Below are positions 1 through 5,480 of a stretch of DNA of 8,815 bases, in pieces (position 1 is the first letter of the stretch; each line of letters opens with the position of its first letter). The position numbers were made by a program, and so were the translations under genes. The notes beneath the pieces were generated by a model. That model did no database searches, had not been told where the DNA came from, and worked only from the letters and a program-made list of their open reading frames with translations. The stretch is from Oscillospiraceae bacterium (GTDB taxonomy: Bacteria; Bacillota; Clostridia; Oscillospirales; Acutalibacteraceae), in contig JAFLUK010000058.1 of NCBI GenBank assembly GCA_022508865.1, positions 1-8,815 of the forward strand. The letters run 5' to 3'.

Positions 1-1
1 A

Positions 2-256
2 GTTAAGTGCGCTGTTGCCTGTGATAAATCCTATTGCAGTAATAATTGCAAAAATCACAGCAACAAAGATAATCAAAATTTTGTATTCAGAAAAAAGAAA
101 AGCCTTTGCGCCTTCGTTGATGGAAGCAGCAATCTCCTTCATTCTTTCTGTACCGGCATCTTTTTTGTTAATTTTTAATGCAAGAATAACAGCATAGATA
201 AGTGCTAGCACACCGCCGCCGGCAGAAGCGTACGTTAAAATTGTACCAAGTTCCAT
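2..256 (-). CDS. hppA: Membrane-bound ion-translocating pyrophosphatase, N-terminal part (runs off left edge)
   Basis: The first 85 residues are present. The family is a multi-pass integral membrane enzyme that couples hydrolysis of pyrophosphate to pumping of Na+ and/or H+ across the cytoplasmic membrane. Seen here: a first hydrophobic helix (about residues 3-28), then a polar segment containing DAGTERMKEIAASINEGAKAF (residues 33-53), which matches the very conserved cytoplasmic stretch between helices 1 and 2 of this family (DxGxxxMxEIAxxIxEGAxAFL), then a second helix (about 58-80). The start at 256 is set by a perfect AGGAGGT ribosome binding site at 261-267. The catalytic Asp-rich loops and the residue that separates K+-dependent from K+-independent forms lie outside the window, so ion specificity cannot be called. 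It is transcribed away from the amylase gene. Confidence 0.9.
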   Translation of the reverse strand, partial: MELGTILTYASAGGGVLALIYAVILALKINKKDAGTERMKEIAASINEGAKAFLFSEYKILIIFVAVIFAIITAIGFITGNSALN

Positions 257-301
257 AAATACCTCCTGTTTAGCATTGGAAAATATTTTTACAATAGTAC
301 T

Positions 302-330
302 ATTTTACCATAAATACTATGTTTTATCAA
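302..330 (-). promoter_or_regulatory. Predicted sigma-A promoter of hppA
   Basis: On the minus strand, TTGATA (325-330) and TAAAAT (302-307) are separated by exactly 17 bp. Each matches the vegetative consensus at five of six positions. Transcription would start near 295, giving a leader of about 40 nt before the hppA start at 256. A 12-bp perfect palindrome, AATAGTACTATT at 293-304, overlaps the -10 box and the expected start site. Confidence 0.65.
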
Positions 331-346
331 GCAAATAAACCAATAA

Positions 347-361
347 TGTACAAATTGTACA
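347..361. promoter_or_regulatory. Operator-like inverted repeat in the divergent hppA/amylase intergenic region
   Basis: TGTACAA-A-TTGTACA is a perfect 7-1-7 inverted repeat, the usual shape of a binding site for a dimeric repressor or activator. It lies 16 bp upstream of the hppA -35 box and about 100 bp upstream of the amylase -35 box, so it could serve either gene. I do not recognise the regulator. The TACA/TGTA core recalls CopY/BlaI-type sites, but those have a 2-nt centre and this one has 3 nt. Confidence 0.4.
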
Positions 362-460
362 AATATTATTTTTTTCCTTATTTTGGGATAAATGAATTAT
401 AGAGTATTATGAACCATTAACACAAAAATTGTAAATTTTTTTATTTTTTATTTATTTGTA

Positions 461-488
461 TTGCCTAAATCAATTTGCGTGGTATAAT
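461..488 (+). promoter_or_regulatory. Predicted promoter of the dockerin amylase
   Basis: TTGCCT (461-466) is followed after 16 bp by a perfect TATAAT (483-488). The -10 is preceded by TGG (480-482), giving an extended -10 (TGn), which compensates for the weaker -35 and short spacer. Upstream, 424-460 is dense in A- and T-tracts and could act as an UP element. Expected start near 495, leader about 32 nt. Confidence 0.7.
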
Positions 489-526
489 GATAATGTATAA
501 ATCTATTTGTAAACGGAGGTAAGTTT

Positions 527-2410
527 ATGAGCAAAAAAATTCTTTCAATAATAATTTCTGTTGTTATGCTCTTTGGTATGTTGTCTATGGTTTCAGTAAA
601 CGCAGAGGAAACATCAACCAAAGATGAAACAGCAACACAGAGCCAGGAGTCGTATGAGGTTTACTGCGACCTTGACGGTGACGGAGAAATTACTATCAAG
701 GATACCACCCTTCTCCAAAAAGCGCTTGCAGGTAAGGCAGATATTGATGAAAGCATTGCAGACGCAGACAGCAACGGTAAGGTTGAAATCAAGGACGCTG
801 CCGTAATTCAAAAATATGTTACACACAAGATTAATACTTTCCCGGGTCTTGCTGACCATGACTGGAGAACTTCTTCAATAGGATATGAAATTTTTATTCG
901 TTCCTTCTACGACAGCGATGGTGACGGTTGCGGTGACTTCAGGGGTATTGCAGAGAAGGTGGATTACCTTAAATCTCTGAATGTAGGTATGGTATGGCTT
1001 ATGCCTTTTAACAAGACAGACTCCTACCACGGCTATGATGTTATTGATTATAAGAGCCTTGCCGCTGACTATGGCACAATGGAAGATTTTCAGTATATGC
1101 TGGATACTCTCCACGAAAATGGTATTAAGGTTATTATGGACTTGGTTGTTAACCACACATCAGATGAATGCGATTGGTTTACAAAGTCAAAGAAGAATGA
1201 AGATAACTACAGGGATTTCTATGTTTGGGCACAGTCAAGACCATTTTCACAGAGCGGAAATTGGAACAGAGTGTCCTCTGCGGACAACCTTTATTACTAC
1301 TACTGTTTCAACTGGAAAATGCCTGACCTTAACTACAAGAATCAAGACGTTTGGGCTGCTGTTGATGATGTTGCAGATTATTGGATTGACAACGGCATTG
1401 ACGGATTCAGACTTGATGCCGCATACCATATTGACGATACCCTTGTGGGCAACAACACCCATTCCGACAGTAACGAGGATTCTGTTACACACCTTTGGTG
1501 GCAACATTTTGAAAACCACGTAAAGGCTAAAAAGCCTGATTCTATCTGTATCGGAGAGGTTTGGCCCAGCACATCACTACAGACAATTCAGCAGAAGTTC
1601 TATGCCGATTTTGACTCGGACTTTGACTTCCAGATAAAGGATGAAATTCTCGGCCTTGCAAACGGTTCGTCAAAATATCCTGCAAGAATATTAAACTCCT
1701 ACTATCAGGGTATGCTTAAATATGCCAATACAACTCCTGATGTTAAAAAGCTGACAATAAATTCAATTATGCTCAGTAACCACGACGTTAATCGTGCAGC
1801 CTATGTTATTGAGCAGAAGTCAGGTAAAGAAACTCTTAACGCCAGAATCAAGCTTGCAGCAAGCACAATGCTGACACTTCCGGGTATTCCATGGATTTAC
1901 TATGGTGACGAAATCGGACAGAGCGGCGGCGGCACAGACGGCTCATCTGACCCCAACCGCAGAGAAGCTATGGACTGGTATAAAGGAAAGACAGGCACAG
2001 GTATGACAAGAATGAATGCCCTTCGTTCATGGACAGGCAGTGAAAAGTTTACAAAGGCAAATGACGGTATTTCTGTTGAGGAACAGTCAGGTGTAGACGG
2101 AAGCGTTCTTGAGCACTACAGAAAGCTTACTGAAATTCGCAATAAGTATAAAATATTTTTCACAGGTAGTTGCAGTACTACCCATTACCTTGGAAATATA
2201 AGCGGTTATTCAGTTACCGATGAAAACAGAGATTATTCTATGTTTGTTATTCACAATAATAGAAACACAGCATACACCTACAAGGCCGCTGTGGACTTTA
2301 CCGATGAATTGACAGGTGATACTTACAAATCAGGCGACACCGTTACTGTTGCTCCCCTTACTTCAATGATAGTAAGATATACAGACACAGTACCGCTGGT
2401 TGAGGAGTAA
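527..2410 (+). CDS. Secreted alpha-amylase, GH13 (GH13_36-like), with N-terminal type I dockerin
   Basis: A 627-residue extracellular starch-degrading enzyme. Residues 1-26 are a signal peptide (KK, hydrophobic core, VNA/EE cleavage). Residues 46-103 form a dockerin with two calcium loops, DLDGDGEITIKD (48-59) and DADSNGKVEIKD (79-90), expected to bind a cohesin on a scaffold or on the cell surface. The catalytic (beta/alpha)8 barrel starts almost at once, near 112. Visible GH13 signatures: a calcium loop DSDGDGCGD (129-137), region I DLVVNH (205-210), region V MPDLN (265-269), region II GFRLDAAYH (293-301; nucleophile D297), region III GEVW (343-346; acid/base E344), region IV SNHD (417-420; D420). 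MPDLN is the hallmark of subfamily 36, between oligo-1,6-glucosidases and neopullulanases, so activity on both alpha-1,4 and alpha-1,6 links is possible. A beta-rich C-terminal domain follows from about 535. The start has GGAGGT at 515-520. All catalytic residues are intact. The N-terminal dockerin position is less common than C-terminal. Subfamily assignment is by motif only. Confidence 0.93.
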   Translation: MSKKILSIIISVVMLFGMLSMVSVNAEETSTKDETATQSQESYEVYCDLDGDGEITIKDTTLLQKALAGKADIDESIADADSNGKVEIKDAAVIQKYVTHKINTFPGLADHDWRTSSIGYEIFIRSFYDSDGDGCGDFRGIAEKVDYLKSLNVGMVWLMPFNKTDSYHGYDVIDYKSLAADYGTMEDFQYMLDTLHENGIKVIMDLVVNHTSDECDWFTKSKKNEDNYRDFYVWAQSRPFSQSGNWNRVSSADNLYYYYCFNWKMPDLNYKNQDVWAAVDDVADYWIDNGIDGFRLDAAYHIDDTLVGNNTHSDSNEDSVTHLWWQHFENHVKAKKPDSICIGEVWPSTSLQTIQQKFYADFDSDFDFQIKDEILGLANGSSKYPARILNSYYQGMLKYANTTPDVKKLTINSIMLSNHDVNRAAYVIEQKSGKETLNARIKLAASTMLTLPGIPWIYYGDEIGQSGGGTDGSSDPNRREAMDWYKGKTGTGMTRMNALRSWTGSEKFTKANDGISVEEQSGVDGSVLEHYRKLTEIRNKYKIFFTGSCSTTHYLGNISGYSVTDENRDYSMFVIHNNRNTAYTYKAAVDFTDELTGDTYKSGDTVTVAPLTSMIVRYTDTVPLVEE

Positions 2411-2441
2411 TTTTAACAGAATAATTATTTATGAAAACAGA

Positions 2442-2474
2442 CTTCCTGCACTTTACTGTGCAGGAAGCTTTTCT
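2442..2474 (+). terminator. Intrinsic terminator after the amylase
   Basis: CTTCCTGCAC (2442-2451) pairs perfectly with GTGCAGGAAG (2458-2467) around a 6-nt loop, followed by CTTTTCT. It lies about 30 nt after the amylase stop codon and separates the amylase from the sigma-factor cluster, so the two are probably separate transcripts. Confidence 0.85.
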
Positions 2475-2521
2475 ATATTTGAAAAAATCAGAGGTATTTT
2501 TAAAAAATTTTCAAAAAATAT

Positions 2522-2560
2522 GGGAAAATATAAGGAAAAATATAAATTTAGTTGTATAAT
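2522..2560 (+). promoter_or_regulatory. Possible promoter region of the sigma factor cluster
   Basis: A perfect TATAAT (2555-2560) lies 93 nt before the sigma-factor start, but no good TTGACA-like box is found 16-18 bp upstream. Instead that place is covered by a tandem repeat of two near-identical 12-mers, GGGAAAATATAA (2522-2533) and GGAAAAATATAA (2534-2545). A missing -35 box would fit recognition by an alternative sigma factor or need for an activator. This is inference; the -10 could be chance in such AT-rich DNA. Confidence 0.35.
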
Positions 2561-2582
2561 TAATAGCAGAAGAAATTTTGCT

Positions 2583-2638
2583 TAAGTAATCAGCTGTTAC
2601 TTATGCTGTTTTTCACATTTTATGGGAAAACAGTTTTT
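2583..2638 (+). promoter_or_regulatory. Two successive hairpins in the leader of the sigma factor gene
   Basis: Hairpin 1: TAAGTAA (2583-2589) with TTACTTA (2597-2603), 7-nt loop. Hairpin 2: CTGTTTTTC (2606-2614) with GGAAAACAG (2625-2633), 9 pairs including one G-U, followed by TTTTT (2634-2638), so it has the outline of a weak intrinsic terminator just before the ribosome binding site. GCTGTT occurs twice (2593-2598 and 2605-2610), so AACAG at 2629-2633 could pair with either copy. No known riboswitch class is recognised; stems are AU-rich and may be weak. Confidence 0.35.
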
Positions 2639-2652
2639 AATCGGAGGGTCAT

Positions 2653-3210
2653 ATGACAAAGGGGGAAATTAGCTATCAAAGTTACCTTAAGGGCGACGAT
2701 TCAGCTTTTGATACAGTGGTGGAGGTTTATTATGATAACCTTTTGTTTTTCATAAACAGCTATGTACACAACCTTGCTGATGCAGAGGATTTGGCTATTG
2801 ATACACTTCTTCAACTTGTTATACATAAGAAAAGATATAATTTCAAAACCTCGCTGAAAACATATCTTTTTACAATTGGCAGAAATAAGGCGCTGAATTT
2901 TCTGAAGCACAGCAAAGTGCATAGAGAAGAAAAGCTGGAGGATAGTAAAAATTCAATAGAAAATAAGGATTATAATTCTTTGGAAGAAAATATAATTACA
3001 GATGAGAAAAAACGTAATGTCCACAGGGCTCTTTCAAATTTGCCAAAAGATATGGCAACGGCCCTTTACCTTGTGTATTTTGAGGGTCTTTCCTATGAGG
3101 ATACTGCTTCTGTAATGAAAAAAAGAAAAAAGCAGGTGGATAATCTTATTTACAGAGGAAAAAACGAAATGAAAAAATTTATTGATAGGGAGGGTGAGTT
3201 GTTATTATGA
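2653..3210 (+). CDS. ECF-type RNA polymerase sigma factor (sigma-70 family)
   Basis: A 185-residue sigma factor with only regions 2 and 4, the size and layout of the extracytoplasmic function group. Region 2 spans about residues 17-88, with the core-binding and -10 recognition features: FDTVVEVYYDNLLFFINSYV, then ADAEDLAIDTLLQLV and the helix FKTSLKTYLFTIGRNKALNF. A charged linker (about 89-118) leads to region 4 (about 120-177), with LSNLPKDMATALYLVYFEGLS followed by the helix-turn-helix YEDTASVMKKRKKQVDNLIYRGK that should contact the -35 element. The start is fixed by GGAGGG at 2643-2648, 4 nt before the ATG. Its stop overlaps the start of the next gene (ATGA), the usual arrangement for a sigma factor with its membrane partner. 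Targets are unknown; ECF factors commonly drive their own operon, which here would include the serpin. Confidence 0.9.
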   Translation: MTKGEISYQSYLKGDDSAFDTVVEVYYDNLLFFINSYVHNLADAEDLAIDTLLQLVIHKKRYNFKTSLKTYLFTIGRNKALNFLKHSKVHREEKLEDSKNSIENKDYNSLEENIITDEKKRNVHRALSNLPKDMATALYLVYFEGLSYEDTASVMKKRKKQVDNLIYRGKNEMKKFIDREGELLL

Positions 3211-4148
3211 GAAAAAATCATCAGGAAATTAAAGAAGAAATTTTCAGACGCAGTGATGAATATTTCAAAAAAAGAGCGGTTACCCGCAAAAAACTGCTGC
3301 ATACCTCAATCCCCGTTTTTGTTTGCCTTGTGATAACCGCACTTATTGCCATTCCTAATTTGCCAATGTTCAAAAATTATTCCGATAATGACAGGATTGC
3401 AAATAAAGAAGTTGAATATACCGAATCAATAACAGTTGAGCCTACAGATATAATGGGAGCTGCGGGGAGTAGTGATGGTAGAATAAGCAAAAATAACAAT
3501 AAAATTGATAATAATTCAACACTGTATGATATTCCTGACATAGTAGCAGGGGAAAGTAAAAATGATACTAACCAGTCCCAAAATAATTATATTCCAAAAG
3601 CGACAGTAAGCGTTGACACCTTTAGCTATATTAATGATATAACCGATATAATAGAAGAAACAGACAGTACGGGAGAAAACAATGTGACAAGTAATTCTGT
3701 TAATGATGAAAACAGCACCCAGCCCACTACAAAGAATGAAACAAACCTTAAGCCAACTATGTCTCCTATGGAAGGCAGTTACTATTACTATGTGGATAAC
3801 TATGAAACAGCCCAGGATTTTTTTAATGAAATTACCTCTATTTATGTTAAATCAGGTAATCTTGAAAGAATGATTTATAAAAATAATGATAAGGAACTAA
3901 TCAAAGAATTTTGCCAATGTTTTGTTGAATTGCTTTGTATAGATAAAAAGGCAGAGCAGGACAGAATTGACAATGCAAATTTAGACACAATCATTATTAA
4001 AGATAATAATGGCGTAGAAAAAACTTACACCTATTACAGAAACTATGCAATTAAGAACCTTAGTGACAGTCGGTCAGAGTACGGTGTACTTACAGATGAT
4101 TCTGTTGAAAATCTAAATAGTATGATTGACAAAATTCTTTTGAAGTAA
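3207..4148 (+). CDS. Single-pass membrane protein in anti-sigma-factor position, unrecognised ectodomain
   Basis: 313 residues; I do not recognise the family. Visible architecture: a charged N-terminal cytoplasmic tail (1-33: EIFRRSDEYFKKRAVTRKK), one hydrophobic helix (about 34-50), a long low-complexity stretch rich in Asn, Ser, Thr and Asp (about 58-188), and a compact-looking C-terminal part (about 189-313) that begins with SYYYYVDNYE and contains two Cys (236, 238) plus a third at 244. The positive charges before the helix put the C-terminus outside. Overlap with the sigma factor (ATGA) implies translational coupling; the ribosome binding site AGGGTGA is at 3191-3197. By position and topology it should restrain the sigma factor (inference). 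However, the cytoplasmic tail is shorter than typical zinc-containing or RsgI-type anti-sigma domains and lacks HxxxCxxC. It could instead be a structural or sensory surface protein that merely shares the operon. Confidence 0.7.
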   Translation: MRKNHQEIKEEIFRRSDEYFKKRAVTRKKLLHTSIPVFVCLVITALIAIPNLPMFKNYSDNDRIANKEVEYTESITVEPTDIMGAAGSSDGRISKNNNKIDNNSTLYDIPDIVAGESKNDTNQSQNNYIPKATVSVDTFSYINDITDIIEETDSTGENNVTSNSVNDENSTQPTTKNETNLKPTMSPMEGSYYYYVDNYETAQDFFNEITSIYVKSGNLERMIYKNNDKELIKEFCQCFVELLCIDKKAEQDRIDNANLDTIIIKDNNGVEKTYTYYRNYAIKNLSDSRSEYGVLTDDSVENLNSMIDKILLK

Positions 4149-4153
4149 AGGTG
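4147..4153 (+). promoter_or_regulatory. Ribosome binding site that decides the serpin start
   Basis: AAAGGTG sits 6 nt before the ATG at 4160, ideal spacing. The in-frame GTG at 4151 lies inside this site and has no purine-rich site of its own at proper distance, so the ATG three codons later is preferred. Confidence 0.6.
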
Positions 4154-4159
4154 AAAAAA

Positions 4160-5416
4160 ATGAAAACAAAAAAACTATTATCAGCATTAATTTGCCTGTT
4201 TCTCATTGCAGGCTTGATTACCTCATCATCAGTTGCAGTAACAGGCACAACCACAACAAAAACAGTATCAAAGCAAACAAAAAACGGATTTTTAAAGCCT
4301 GACAAAAAGTTTAAAAAGTCACAGGCAGATTTCGCTGTTAATCTGTTCAAAAACACTCTGAAAAAAGGCACAAATACCTTGATATCTCCTCAATCGGTTA
4401 TGTATGCACTGGCTATGACAGCCAACGGCGCTAAAGGCAAGACACAAAAAGAAATGGAAAAGGTCCTCGGCAACGGAATGTCAATTGGAAAGCTGAATAA
4501 GTACCTTGGCTATACTATGGATAAACTACCAAAAAGTAAGAAGTGCAAGGTGAATATTGCAAATTCAATCTGGTACGACAGCAATCTGTCAGATACTTTG
4601 ATTAAAAAGGCATTCCTTAAGAAGAACAAAAAGTATTACAAGGCTACTGCCTTTGATGTACCATTTTCTTCTTCCGATACAGTAGATAAAATTAACAATT
4701 GGTGCAGTGAAAATACTGACGATATGATTAAAAAGATTCTGAATAATGTTGATGATGACACAAGGATGATACTTGTAAATGCCATATCCTTTGATGCAAA
4801 ATGGCAAACGTGCTATCAAGAATATGATGTGGAGAAAAAGAATTTTACCAATTATAATGGTAAAAAGCACAAGGTGGAAATGCTTAACGGTACAGAATAC
4901 AACTATCTTTCCGACAAAAAAGCAAAGGGATTCATAAAGCCTTACAGCGGCGGAAGATATGCATTTGCGGCGCTTCTTCCCAATAAGGGCGTTGATATTT
5001 ACAAATACGCAAAGTCGCTTACAGGTGACAAATTGAGAAAAATTCTGAACAGTGCGTCAAATGGGAATTTTATGACAGCAATTCCCAAATTCAAGTATGA
5101 GTACGAGAAAAAGCTTAACAAATCACTTGATAAAATGGGTATGAAAAAGGCTTTTGACAAAGATAAGGCAAATTTCCGAAATATGGCAAGCTTTAACCCC
5201 GCATATAATCTTTTCATCAACAAAGTATGTCACAAAACATATATTGAGTTAAATGAAAATGGAACAAGGGCAGGGGCAGTAACATCTGTTACTATGGATA
5301 TGGCAAGCTGTATATTTACAAAACCGGATGTTATCCTTAACAGACCATTTATTTATATGGTTTTAGATACAAAAACAAATCTTCCTGTATTTATTGGTAC
5401 AGTTGTTGATTTGTAA
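4160..5416 (+). CDS. Secreted serpin (serine protease inhibitor, MEROPS I4 type)
   Basis: 418 residues from the ATG; an upstream in-frame GTG at 4151 would add three. Residues 1-26 are a signal peptide, so it acts outside the cell. The full serpin fold is recognisable: ISPQSVMYALAMTANGAKGKT (75-95), LVNAISFDAKWQ (205-216), AIPKFKYEYEKKLNKSLDKMGM (307-328), the hinge ENGTRAGAV (366-374) and the C-terminal NRPFIYMVLDTKT plus FIGTVVDL. The hinge has Gly at P15, Thr at P14 and small residues Ala-Gly-Ala-Val at P12-P9, as needed for loop insertion, so an inhibitory (suicide-substrate) mechanism is likely. The scissile bond should lie in MDMASCIF (379-386); counting from the hinge gives Ala382-Ser383, counting back from NRPF gives Ile385-Phe386, so the loop is about three residues longer than in alpha-1-antitrypsin. 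Small/aliphatic P1 candidates suggest elastase- or subtilisin-like targets. No dockerin, LPXTG or lipobox. Very Lys-rich. The gap of 11 nt to the previous gene puts it in the sigma operon. Confidence 0.93.
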   Translation: MKTKKLLSALICLFLIAGLITSSSVAVTGTTTTKTVSKQTKNGFLKPDKKFKKSQADFAVNLFKNTLKKGTNTLISPQSVMYALAMTANGAKGKTQKEMEKVLGNGMSIGKLNKYLGYTMDKLPKSKKCKVNIANSIWYDSNLSDTLIKKAFLKKNKKYYKATAFDVPFSSSDTVDKINNWCSENTDDMIKKILNNVDDDTRMILVNAISFDAKWQTCYQEYDVEKKNFTNYNGKKHKVEMLNGTEYNYLSDKKAKGFIKPYSGGRYAFAALLPNKGVDIYKYAKSLTGDKLRKILNSASNGNFMTAIPKFKYEYEKKLNKSLDKMGMKKAFDKDKANFRNMASFNPAYNLFINKVCHKTYIELNENGTRAGAVTSVTMDMASCIFTKPDVILNRPFIYMVLDTKTNLPVFIGTVVDL

Positions 5417-5429
5417 CTTCCTGTCGTCA

Positions 5430-5472
5430 GGAACCCCTCTTGATGTAGTTTTTCTGCATCAAGAGGGGTTCC
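5430..5472 (+). terminator. Strong terminator hairpin between the convergent serpin and GH31 genes
   Basis: GGAACCCCTCTTGATG (5430-5445) pairs perfectly over 16 bp with 5457-5472; three further pairs (one G-U) close a TTTTT loop at 5449-5453. ATTTTCT follows on the plus strand, so it mainly serves the serpin operon. There is no T-run on the minus side, but the stem may still help end the GH31 transcript, which arrives from the other direction. A smaller hairpin, TTCCTG-TCGT-CAGGAA (5418-5433), shares bases 5430-5433 with the large stem. Confidence 0.9.
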
Positions 5473-5480
5473 ATTTTCTG

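Noticed and set aside
508..521. A cre-like catabolite repression site before the amylase (TGTAAACGGAGGTA)
   Set aside because: Only the left half fits the cre consensus; the right half is simply the ribosome binding site.
2400..2585. A 61-codon open frame after the amylase
   Set aside because: It spans the terminator hairpin, is mostly low-complexity Lys/Phe-type sequence and has no ribosome binding site.
4151..4159. GTG at 4151 as start of the serpin
   Set aside because: The GTG lies within the AAAGGTG that is itself the well-placed ribosome binding site of the ATG at 4160.
4160..4240. Lipoprotein signal in the serpin because of Cys12
   Set aside because: The preceding residues (SALI) do not make a lipobox and the Cys lies in the middle of the hydrophobic core rather than at its end.
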